A stretch of DNA of 64,000 bases from Actinospineispora eucalypti (GTDB lineage Bacteria; Actinomycetota; Actinomycetes; Mycobacteriales; Pseudonocardiaceae), in the NCBI GenBank assembly GCA_014208095.1, contig JACHMT010000001.1:3162001-3226000 (forward strand), read 5' to 3'. The notes below the pieces were generated by a model. That model searched no databases. It was given only the letters and a program-made list of their open reading frames with translations, and was not told the DNA's origin. Below, in pieces: positions 9,807 through 17,136 of this stretch (position 1 is the first letter of the stretch; every line of letters begins with the position of its first letter). A program made the translations under genes and the position numbers.

Positions 9807-10817
9807 ATGGGTACGGGTGTCGAGGTCAAGGTCGAGGGATTGTCGAAGTCCTTCGGGCGGGCCAACATCTGGTCGGATCTGACCTTCACGATGCCGGCCG
9901 GTGAGATCAACGTGTTGCTGGGGCCTTCGGGTACCGGTAAGTCTGTGTTCTTGAAGTGCCTGATCGGGTTGTTGAAGCCGGAGCATGGTTCGATCGTCAT
10001 TCACGACACGGATCTGGTACGCACGAACGCCGATCGGCTGTATGAGATCCGGAAGTTGTTCGGGGTGTTGTTCCAGGACGGGGCGTTGTTCGGGTCGATG
10101 AACCTGTTCGACAACATCGCGTTCCCGTTGCGGGAGCACACCAAGAAGGGCGAGCCGGAGATCCGTGACATCGTCATGGAGAAGATGGACATGGTGGGCC
10201 TGACCGGCGACGAGATGAAGCTGCCGGGGGAGATCTCCGGTGGGATGCGCAAGCGGGCCGGGTTGGCGCGGGCGTTGGTGTTGGATCCGGAGATCGTGCT
10301 GTTCGACGAGCCGGACTCGGGTCTGGATCCGGTGCGCACGGCGTATCTGAACCAGTTGATCGTGGATCTGAACCAGAAGACGGACTCGACGTTTCTGATC
10401 GTGACCCACGACATCAACACCGCGCAGACTCTGCCGGACAACATCGGCATCATGTACCACAAGCACTTGGCCATGTTCGGGCCCCGGGAGCTGCTGTTGA
10501 CCAGCGAGGACCCGGTGGTGGCGCAGTTCCTGAACGGGCGCAAGGAAGGCCCGATCGGGATGTCGGAGGAGAAGGACGCCGACGAGCAGGCCGCCGAGCA
10601 GGCCGGTAACAAACCGGCGTTCGAGGTGCCGCCGATGAAGCCGCAGATCATGCCGACCGACGGGGGTAAGCGGGCCGCGCAGGGCCGCCGGCTCGACCGG
10701 GTGATGGGCATGATGCACGAGCTGCCGCCCAAGGCCCAGCAGGCCATCACGGACAGCCTCTCCGCCGACGAGCGGCACCGCTACGGAGTCGGCGTCGGTT
10801 CCCACCGGCGACACTGA
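9807..10817 (+). CDS. mkl: Mkl/MceG-type ABC transporter ATPase
   Basis: This 336-aa ATPase energises Mce lipid import by binding the YrbE pair. It shows Walker A GPSGTGKS (about residues 39-46), a Q-loop (FQDG), the signature ISGGMRKRAG, Walker B IVLFDEPDSGLDP, and a VTHD switch histidine. The C-terminal extension after about residue 250 is the Mkl-type regulatory tail. In Mycobacterium the ATPase gene is unlinked to mce loci. Here it follows the operon after a 56-bp gap, so one transcript may supply the whole transporter. Confidence 0.93.
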   Translation: MGTGVEVKVEGLSKSFGRANIWSDLTFTMPAGEINVLLGPSGTGKSVFLKCLIGLLKPEHGSIVIHDTDLVRTNADRLYEIRKLFGVLFQDGALFGSMNLFDNIAFPLREHTKKGEPEIRDIVMEKMDMVGLTGDEMKLPGEISGGMRKRAGLARALVLDPEIVLFDEPDSGLDPVRTAYLNQLIVDLNQKTDSTFLIVTHDINTAQTLPDNIGIMYHKHLAMFGPRELLLTSEDPVVAQFLNGRKEGPIGMSEEKDADEQAAEQAGNKPAFEVPPMKPQIMPTDGGKRAAQGRRLDRVMGMMHELPPKAQQAITDSLSADERHRYGVGVGSHRRH

Positions 10818-11016
10818 TATAGGTGCTGCCGCACCTCATGATCCGCCTGCTCGGCAAAGCTGCCGTCGTCGGCGCACTGCCGCGGCCGAAAAGTACGGCC
10901 ACCCGGCGCGCGCCGCGCGGAGGGCGTTCCCGGGTCGGCAGACAACGTGACCGTTCGGTGGCTCACCGAGGGGGCCTCTGCCTGGTACCTGCCGCGGAGG
11001 TAAGAATTCAGTACGA
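10818..11016. other. Start of decayed gene mosaic, no intact gene
   Basis: No convincing ORF is present. Just before 11017 the plus strand reads VRWL-like and then VRMNDPL-like residues, which resemble the N-terminal lipoyl domain of an E2 acyltransferase and suggest that decay of that gene begins here. Confidence 0.4.
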
Positions 11017-11436
11017 ATGAACGACCCATTGGTCGAGATCGAGACGGCCAAGTCCCTGGTCGAGCTGCCTTCCCCCTCCGCCGGCGAAGTGGCGGCGTTG
11101 TTAGCGCAGGAGGGGTCAGCTGGTAGCCGTAGCGGCGCCGATCGTGCGATTCCACGACCTAACGGCCGCCCGACCGTCGGAGTGCGTCAGCCACGGCCAA
11201 GAACAATCCCTCGAACCGGCCCGGCGTGCCGAGGTGCTGGTCGGCTACGGACCCCACGAGTCCCCACCCGCGCACCGACGAGCCCGCCGGGGCACGGAGG
11301 CGCCCTCGGTGGCGATGCCGCAGCGAGCACACGTGCGCGCCAAGCGGCTGGTGCGCAAGCTGGCCAAGGAGCTCGGCGCGGAACTGGCCGACGTCACCGC
11401 CTCTCGACCCGACGCGACCGTTACCGTGCCGACGTC
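11017..11436 (+). pseudogene. 2-oxo acid dehydrogenase E2 (lipoyl and subunit-binding domains) remnant
   Basis: The translation from 11017 reads DPLVEIETAKSLVELPSP, the lipoyl-domain motif with the lipoylated Lys of ETAKS. A frameshift near 11110 moves the continuation (GQLVAVAAPIVRF) to another frame. A linker with VLVGYGP follows, then a peripheral subunit-binding domain (RLVRKLAKELGAELADVT, about 11345-11400). The catalytic acyltransferase domain is missing, replaced by AspA-like sequence. Confidence 0.75.
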
Positions 11437-11577
11437 GAGCGGTGCGCGTGAGGTGCCCCAGCACGCGTACTACAGTGTGCAGCCGCTGCGCGCCGTGGAG
11501 AACTTCGCCATCTCGAGTCTGCGGCCCAACCAGTTCGCCGATCTCGTCACCGCCCTCGCCTACGTCAAGAAGGCCCT
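11437..11577 (+). pseudogene. Aspartate ammonia-lyase N-terminal fragment
   Basis: In the same frame as the upstream E2 remnant, the reading [20 protein letters not shown] and then [15 protein letters not shown] matches the start of AspA/fumarase-class lyases (usual form: REVPADAYYGVQTLRAVENF). About 45 codons remain. The rest of the lyase is absent, and sequence passes directly into a cytochrome oxidase fragment. Confidence 0.7.
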
Positions 11578-11922
11578 CGGGAAGATCCATATCTGGCTGA
11601 CCTTCTTCGGTTTCCACCCACCGACGGGTTCACCGCGCTGAACACGTTCTCCTCCACCGGCGCGTTCATCCTGGGCGCCTCCACGCTGCCGTTCATCTGG
11701 AACGTGTTTCGCAGCCACCGGTTCGGCCAGGTGGTCACGGTGGACGACCCGTGGGGTCACGGCAACTCGCTGGAGTGGGCGACCTCCTGCCCGCCGCCCC
11801 GGCACAACTTCACCGAGCTGCCCCGGATCCGTTCCGAGCGCCCGGCGTTCGAGCTGCACTACCCGCACCTGGTGCCGAGGCTGCGCGCCGACGCCCACGC
11901 CGGCAAAGCCACCCCACCCCGT
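11578..11922 (+). pseudogene. Cytochrome c oxidase subunit I (CtaD) C-terminal remnant
   Basis: [12 protein letters not shown], then after an internal deletion and frameshift near 11622 [19 protein letters not shown], then [18 protein letters not shown] and [19 protein letters not shown] match the end of actinobacterial CtaD. Heme and copper ligands lie upstream and are absent. This is a non-functional 3' piece. Confidence 0.8.
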
Positions 11923-12049
11923 CCGAAAGGTCACTGCAGCCGACGCGCTGCCCGACGGTGATCGGTACAGGTCGGGTCATCATCCTGTTCCTCTGAGATC
12001 ATCACCCACCACCCACAAAATCACGGACGGTCCCGCGCACACGTTGGAA
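11923..12049. other. No gene seen
   Basis: Short non-coding stretch between the CtaD remnant and an istB fragment. Nothing recognisable. Confidence 0.5.
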
Positions 12050-12241
12050 TGGGTGCACCGTATACTGAGAGAATCTCGTGGTCTGCGGCTTCTCGGGCAC
12101 TGGCAAACATTCCTACCCGAAGCCCTCGGTCAGCGAGCCGCCGAAGCCAGCATGCGGGTAGCTTGCGTCACCCTAGAGACGACTGTGTCTACGTTCTGCG
12201 AGGGGACCCTCGACATCGCATCGATCGGGATCTGGCTCTAA
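12050..12241 (+). pseudogene. IstB-like transposition ATPase fragment
   Basis: One frame near 12083 reads GFSGTGK, a Walker A. The adjacent frame reads TFLPEALGQRAAEASMRVA, the segment that follows Walker A in IstB-like helpers (usual form TFFLEALGQRAVEAGMRVAW). The two halves are in different frames, and the rest is missing. Confidence 0.6.
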
Positions 12242-12266
12242 GTGATATCTGCTACTGAAGTGGCCG

Positions 12267-12605
12267 TTGCGAAGTGTGGGACGGGTCGTTGTAGCCGATG
12301 CGGGGCTCGGGGATCCGCCGCGCGCCAGTGGACGGCATAACCCGTTCGCGAGGTATGCCGTCGTGTGGGCAAGATGCGTGCGCCCAGGCGACGGCATCGT
12401 GTGGTGGGGCTGGCGCTCGGCGGACGTCGTGATCACCGGGGAGTGGCTAGCTATCGGGATCCGCGCCGCTCTTGCCACATGTGCGCTCACCAGTGTGATC
12501 GGTGAACCAGCTCGCTGGCGGCGAGCACGACCGGACAACAATGCCGACAACAACCCACTACCCGACGATGATCACGGCAAGCAGCCACGCCCGTCGGCTG
12601 ACTGA
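12267..12605 (+). CDS. Hypothetical protein, doubtful
   Basis: A 112-aa open frame with one moderately hydrophobic stretch (about residues 55-80) and an Asn/Asp-rich tail. I do not recognise it. No good ribosome site is visible and it lies among pseudogenes, so it may be a fragment or chance ORF. Confidence 0.25.
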   Translation: MRSVGRVVVADAGLGDPPRASGRHNPFARYAVVWARCVRPGDGIVWWGWRSADVVITGEWLAIGIRAALATCALTSVIGEPARWRRARPDNNADNNPLPDDDHGKQPRPSAD

Positions 12606-12680
12606 AGACCGCGCGTGCAGGCCATCTCGCGTGACCCATGGGACGGGTGCCGGGCTGGTGGCCGGCTTGACTGGCTCGGG

Positions 12681-13838
12681 TCAGAGTAGTTCGAGGATGG
12701 TGGCGTTGGCCTGCCCGCCGCCTTCGCACATGGTTTGCAGGCCGTAGCGGATGCCGTTGTCGCGCATGTGGTGGATCAGGGTGGTCATCAACCGGGCACC
12801 GGAGCCGCCCAGCGGGTGACCGAGCGCGATGGCTCCGCCGTTGGGGTTGAGCGCCTTCGGGTCCGCGCCCACGTCGGCCAGCCAGGCCAGCGGTACCGGC
12901 GCGAACGCCTCGTTCACCTCGAAACAACCAATCTCGTCGATCGTCAGGCCGGCCTTGGCCAGCGCTTTCTGGGTGGCCGGGATCGGTGCGGTTAACATGA
13001 TCACCGGGCTGGCGCCGGCGAGCACCGCGGTGTGCACCCGGGCAATCGGAGTCAGCCCGAGCTGGGTGGCCTTCTCGCTGGTGGTCAGCAGCATCGCGGC
13101 CGACCCGTCGGAAATCTGCGAAGCGTTGCCCGCGGTGATCGTGCCGCCCTCCTCGGCCGATTTCAGTACGGTCTTGAGACCGCCCAGGGTTTCCAGGGTG
13201 CTATCGCGGCGTACGCCCTCATCGGCCGCGATCACGGTGCCGTCGGGCAGGGTTACCGGCGTGATCTGCCCGGTGAACCGGCCCTCGTCCTGCGCGGTGG
13301 CCGCCTTCTCGTGCGAGGTCAACGCGAACTCATCCAGCTGGGTGCGGGTGAGGCCCCACTGCCGCACGATCATCTCGGCGCCGACGATCTGGTCCGGGTC
13401 GACGCCGTTGTATCGGGCGGCGTAGGCCTGGCCGTACGGGTCCTTGTCCAACCTCGCGGAGAACATCGGCACCCGGGACATCAACTCGACGCCGCCGGCC
13501 ACCACCACGTCGTAGTGTCCGGCGACCAGCCCGGCGGCGGCGAAATGCACCGCCTGCTGCGAGGAGCCGCACTGACGGTCCACGGTGGTACCGGTGACCG
13601 TCTCCGGCCAGCCAGCGGCCAGCGCGGCGTTGCGGGCGATGTCCATGGTCTGCTCGCCGACCTGGCTCACACACCCCCACACCACGTCATCGATCACCGC
13701 CGGGTCCACCCCGATCCGCTCGACCAGCGCGCCCAGCACATGCGCCGACAGGTCTGTCGGGTGGACCCCGCTCAGCCCCCCATTACGCCGACCGACCGGC
13801 GTCCGAACCGCCTCAACGATGACCGCGTCCCGCACCAC
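12681..13838 (-). CDS. Thiolase (acetyl-CoA C-acyltransferase)
   Basis: This 385-aa enzyme is of normal thiolase length. Thiolases cleave 3-ketoacyl-CoA or condense two acyl-CoA. The nucleophile is Cys90 (DRQCGSS), the catalytic His is in GHPLGGSG (about residue 342), and the second Cys is in CEGGGQ (about 372). It resembles FadA-type enzymes used in fatty acid and sterol side-chain breakdown, which would suit the nearby Mce importer, but the substrate is inference. It starts with GTG (two in tandem) after GAGAGGA, and no partner gene shares its operon. Confidence 0.9.
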   Translation of the reverse strand: MVRDAVIVEAVRTPVGRRNGGLSGVHPTDLSAHVLGALVERIGVDPAVIDDVVWGCVSQVGEQTMDIARNAALAAGWPETVTGTTVDRQCGSSQQAVHFAAAGLVAGHYDVVVAGGVELMSRVPMFSARLDKDPYGQAYAARYNGVDPDQIVGAEMIVRQWGLTRTQLDEFALTSHEKAATAQDEGRFTGQITPVTLPDGTVIAADEGVRRDSTLETLGGLKTVLKSAEEGGTITAGNASQISDGSAAMLLTTSEKATQLGLTPIARVHTAVLAGASPVIMLTAPIPATQKALAKAGLTIDEIGCFEVNEAFAPVPLAWLADVGADPKALNPNGGAIALGHPLGGSGARLMTTLIHHMRDNGIRYGLQTMCEGGGQANATILELL

Positions 13839-14064
13839 AAGTCCTCTCGTCCCGGTCGGCGGAGCACACGCGGCGGCGTGGGTCCACTCCGACCACGAGA
13901 CAAAATTTTACATCTGATTAGAATCCGGGTCGAGGGCGCCGCCATCGGCCGTTCGTCACAGTCGGCCCGCGAGGATCGGAACATCGGAACCGAGCTGGCG
14001 CTCAGTCCGGGATGGTGACCGTGCCACGTAGTGGATCTTGATTTAAGGGGTTGGGGTATTGACG
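13839..14064. promoter_or_regulatory. Divergent intergenic region with AT-rich patch
   Basis: The segment at about 13902-13925 (AAAATTTTACATCTGATTAG) is strikingly AT-rich for this genome and sits upstream of the thiolase on the minus strand, so it is the likely promoter or operator region. No specific regulator motif was recognised. Confidence 0.35.
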
Positions 14065-14430
14065 ATGACCCGGCTGACAGGCCGGGGCCCGTCACAGCGT
14101 GCCCTGGTCGGGCTGGCGATGCGCGTCGCGCAAGACATGGCGTTGGACGCTCACCCGCGGGCCGTCGAGGCCGGCAAGCCGACCGACCGAGCAGCCGCCA
14201 ACGACACCGCGGGCGTGCTCCTCATGGACACGGTTGGTCCGGGCATTGGTGTGCTGTTCGTCGTTACGGCGGTGGCGAGCTATCTGTGTTTCCGGTTTGC
14301 CACGCGAAGCCTGAACCTGCGCGGCAGTCCAGAACCGCCTGATTCCGCGGCTGCGGGGTCCGCCGGATCCGATAGCTTGCTCCCGCAACAACGTCGGAGC
14401 GAACCCGAATTGTCCCAGTACGACAGCTAA
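14065..14430 (+). CDS. Small PASTA-like protein
   Basis: This 121-aa protein resembles the PASTA-domain protein at 45521 (shared VGLxxRxAQDxALDA followed by AGVxxxxxxGPG), so the two are paralogues. PASTA domains bind peptidoglycan or beta-lactam-like ligands. This copy has lost the usual ending and instead has a hydrophobic stretch (GIGVLFVVTAVASYLCF) that could be a membrane helix, followed by a Ser/Pro-rich tail. Start chosen is ATG 14065 (a TTG lies two codons earlier). It may be a degenerating copy. Confidence 0.5.
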   Translation: MTRLTGRGPSQRALVGLAMRVAQDMALDAHPRAVEAGKPTDRAAANDTAGVLLMDTVGPGIGVLFVVTAVASYLCFRFATRSLNLRGSPEPPDSAAAGSAGSDSLLPQQRRSEPELSQYDS

Positions 14431-14781
14431 CCTGACCGAAGATCGGCTTTGAGGTTGCCCGGGGCCGCCGGGGATTATCGAGTTTGACCGCGTGGGAGCG
14501 TTCATTCGCACCTGGCCGTGTGCGTCTGCGACAGCTGTATCCGTCGTCCCGTCGGGATTGGTGCTGGTGCTTTGCTGAGGCATGGCGACACCCCGACTTG
14601 GGGTTTCGGCGGAAGAATCCCCGGTCCTGCATGGTTACCGGCGCCACGCGGACGAGCGGGCGGTGTTTCCGGGCCGAGGGCGGGAGTGCGACATGGCGGC
14701 ACGGTCGATGACGCTGACAATGACGCACGGCCCCGTGGGCGAGCGGCCACGCGGCCATATCTGGTGCGGTCCGCGCTCGGA
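14431..14781. other. Intergenic, upstream of sigma-factor remnant
   Basis: No convincing gene. A TTGACC hexamer at about 14485 could be a -35 element, but no matching -10 is clear. Confidence 0.3.
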
Positions 14782-15153
14782 ATGAGCGATCCCGCGGGCC
14801 GGTCTACCGTGAGTGACCCCTCGCGCGATGAGGGACCGGCCGTGTCGGCCGATTCGGTGCGTGACTACCTGCTGCGGATCAGGCGGGTGGTGTTGCTCGA
14901 CGCCGCGCAGGAGGTGGAGCTGGGCAGGCGGATCGAGGCCGGGCTGTTTGCCGCCGAACGACTGGACCGGATCGAGCGTGAGGGCGGGACGGACGGGCAG
15001 CTGCGGCGTGTCTGCGCGCGATCGCGCGCGACGGGGAGCGCGCGAAGAACTGCCTGTTGGAGGCGAACCTGCGGCTGGTGGTCTCGCTGGCCAAACGCCA
15101 CGTCGGCCGGGGAATGCCGTTCCTGGACCTGATCCAGGGGGCAACCTGGGGCT
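14782..15153 (+). pseudogene. RpoD/HrdB-family sigma factor, truncated by IS3
   Basis: From ATG 14782 the frame reads SADSVRDYLLRIRRVVLL and QEVELGRRIEAGLFA, which is sigma-70 region 1.2. After a frameshift near 15010 a different frame reads [20 protein letters not shown] and [11 protein letters not shown], which is region 2.1-2.2. A second one-base loss (CAGGGGG for CAGGAGGG) lies near 15137. The gene stops at the IS3 end at 15153. Regions 2.3 to 4 are absent, so it cannot direct promoter recognition. Confidence 0.8.
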
Positions 15154-15320
15154 GAGGTTCCCCCGGTTTGCCGGAGACTTGTTTATCTGTGATTGGCCGG
15201 CTCGGGTTGGAGGGCAGCCGGCTGGGCCGGTTGCTGGTGGAGGGTGTGGTGGGTCTGCTCGTATTCGTCGGGTGAGAGCCCGCTGAGCCCTCGCTGGATG
15301 CGGCGGGGGTTGTACCAGCC
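15153..15320 (-). pseudogene. IS3-family transposase, C-terminal piece with IS end
   Basis: The minus strand reads GWYNPRRIQRGLSGLSPDEY, the end of an IS3 OrfB integrase. The outer edge begins TGAGGTTCCCCCGG at 15153, like an IS3 terminal repeat. The IS110 element separates it from the next IS3 piece. Removing 15321-16937 restores the FRYIE-GWYNPRR reading frame exactly. Confidence 0.85.
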
Positions 15321-15332
15321 GTAATGGCAACT

Positions 15333-15643
15333 GAGCGGACGCCTATACCAGCCGACGGCGATGAGCCTGGTGATCGAGAGCGGCGCCCCTCGTGCCGGTG
15401 TCGCCGCCGGAGCGGATGCCTATAGAACCCGTCGGGCTCGACCCGGGTGATTGAGAGGGGCACTGCGACGGCGGCGGCGTCGGGCGGCGAGGATGCGCTG
15501 TTCATGATCGGCAGGGTCGAGCCCGATGTCATCGACAGACTCCGAGTCTTCATGCGAGCTGGGGCGCTTGCTGATCGGCGGGGCGAGACGGCTCGTGAGA
15601 TGTCGTGCCCAGAGCACTGTCCATTAGGGCGCCGGTGCCCCGC
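15333..15643 (+). ncRNA. Predicted IS110 bridge RNA
   Basis: Two loops are visible. Target loop: stem 15333-15343 with 15382-15391 encloses TACCAGCCG (15346-15354), identical to the left junction 15313-15321, a small hairpin (15357-15367), and ATCGAGA (15373-15379), the complement of the right junction 16937-16943. Donor loop: a perfect 7-bp stem (15578-15584 with 15637-15643) encloses GTGAGATGTC (15595-15604), identical to the right end 16929-16938, a GTGC/GCAC hairpin (15605-15617), and CCATTA (15621-15626), the complement of the left end 15322-15327. This matches the known bridge RNA layout. Transcript ends are not determined. Confidence 0.75.
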
Positions 15644-15671
15644 GGCCGACTGGGACGAGCGAAGGAGCCGC

Positions 15672-16916
15672 ATGACAGCGGTGAGCTGTGGAATCGACTG
15701 GGCGCAAGACCATCACGACGTCGCCGTCGTGGACGGGCAGGGCGCGGTGATCCACGCCGAGCGCATCGGCAACGACGCCGCAGGCCTGGCCCGGCTGCTG
15801 GAGATCCTCTGTGAGCACGACCCGCACGACGGGCGGCTGGAGGTAGCGATCGAGACAAGCCGTGGGCTACTGGTCGCCGGACTACGCGCCGCGGGGCGGA
15901 CGGTCTTCGCGATCAACCCGCTCGCCGTGTCGCGCTACCGGGACCGCTACCGATCGTCTCGGGGTAAGTCCGACGCGTTTGACGCGATGGTGCTGGCCAA
16001 CATCCTGCGCACCGATCGCGACGCGCACCGCCCGCTGCCGAATGACAGCGAGCAAGTCCGAGCGCTGCAGGTGCTCTGTCGAGCCCAGCAGGACGCGACC
16101 TGGGACAAGATCACCATCACCAACCGGATCCGCGCCCTGCTCAAGGCCTACTTCCCCGGCGCGGTCGCCGCGTTCGAGCGCGGCGGCAAACACCGGCTGG
16201 AATCGCCGAGCTGCCGCACGATCCTCGCCGCGGCCTCCACCCCGCGCGAGGCAGCTGCGTTGACCGAACGACGTCTGGCGGCGCTGCTGCGCAAGGCCGG
16301 CCGCAAGCGCGGCGTCGACGCCGAAGCGACCCGCCTGCACAGCTACTTCCACACCGAACAGATGAGCCAGCCCGCGCCGGTCGAGCAGGCCATGGGCGTA
16401 GCGCTGCGCGGGCTGGTTCGCCAACTCGACGCGATCTGTGACGCGCTCGCCGAGCTGGAAGCGCTGATCGACACCGCTTACCGTGCCCATCCCGACGGGC
16501 CGATCATCAGCAGCGTTCCCGGCTTGGGCGTCGCGCTCGGCGCTCGCCTGCTCGCCGAGATCGGCGACGACCACACCCGATTCGCCGACGCACGGGCGCT
16601 CAAGGCGTTCGCCGGTGCGGCCCCCGTCACCCGAGCATCGGGCCGCTCAACGTTCGTGCACGCCCGACGCGCGAAGAACAACCGGATGGCCGCCGCCGGC
16701 TACGTATGGGCACTCGCCGCGGTCCGCCACGACCCACACTGGGAAGCGCGCTACCGCGCCCGCCGCGCTGCCGGAGATCGGCATGTCACCGCGCTGCGCA
16801 AGATGTTCAACAGCATGCTCGGCAAGCTCCACCACTGCCTGACCACCGGCGAGCTCTACCACCCTGACGACGCCTTCCGCCCCCTCGCGCCCGCCATCGC
16901 GACCCCGGCCGCTTGA
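15672..16916 (+). CDS. IS110-family DEDD transposase/recombinase
   Basis: This 414-aa recombinase has an N-terminal RuvC-like DEDD domain (GIDWAQDHHDVAVVD; AIETSRG; RGKSDAFDAMVLANILR) and a C-terminal Transposase_20 domain (SSVPGLGVALGARLLAEIGD and ALKAFAGAAPVTRASG). It would act with the bridge RNA encoded upstream to recombine target and donor. ATG 15672 is chosen because GAAGGAG precedes it and the protein then begins just before the first catalytic Asp. The open frame extends to 15447 but overlaps the predicted RNA. No damage is seen, so it may be active. Confidence 0.92.
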   Translation: MTAVSCGIDWAQDHHDVAVVDGQGAVIHAERIGNDAAGLARLLEILCEHDPHDGRLEVAIETSRGLLVAGLRAAGRTVFAINPLAVSRYRDRYRSSRGKSDAFDAMVLANILRTDRDAHRPLPNDSEQVRALQVLCRAQQDATWDKITITNRIRALLKAYFPGAVAAFERGGKHRLESPSCRTILAAASTPREAAALTERRLAALLRKAGRKRGVDAEATRLHSYFHTEQMSQPAPVEQAMGVALRGLVRQLDAICDALAELEALIDTAYRAHPDGPIISSVPGLGVALGARLLAEIGDDHTRFADARALKAFAGAAPVTRASGRSTFVHARRAKNNRMAAAGYVWALAAVRHDPHWEARYRARRAAGDRHVTALRKMFNSMLGKLHHCLTTGELYHPDDAFRPLAPAIATPAA

Positions 16917-16937
16917 CAGGTTGGGTTGGTGAGATGT

Positions 16938-17136
16938 CTCGATGTAGCGGAACAGCGCTGCTTCGGCTTCGGCCCGGGTGGCGAAGCTGGTACCAGGCCA
17001 GTACAGCAGCTCGATCTTGATCGTGGACCACAGGTTCTCGGCGAGCGCGTTGTCGTAGCTGTCTCCGACGCTGCCGGTGGACGGCGCGATCCCAGCGTCG
17101 GCCAGGCGCTGGGTGAACCGGATCGCGGTGTACTGG
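16938..17136 (-). pseudogene. IS3-family transposase, middle piece
   Basis: The minus strand reads QYTAIRFTQRLADAGI, GSVGDSYDNALAENLW and FATRAEAEAALFRYIE, the DDE core end of IS3 OrfB. It is cut on the left by IS110 and on the right by IS30. Confidence 0.9.

Larger units (their letters stand above)
15321..16937 (+). mobile_element. IS110-family element with predicted bridge RNA
   Basis: The element interrupts the IS3 transposase. Its ends are set by the IS3 frame on both sides. It has no terminal inverted repeat and no clear target duplication, as usual for IS110. GT occurs at both ends (15321-15322 and 16936-16937) and may be the core dinucleotide. The left non-coding end is long (351 nt) and the right end very short (about 20 nt), the arrangement of the IS110 subgroup rather than IS1111. 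Confidence 0.88.

Noticed and set aside
15447..15671. N-terminal extension of the IS110 transposase
   Set aside because: It would encode residues outside the DEDD domain and overlaps the predicted bridge RNA. ATG 15672 has GAAGGAG upstream.
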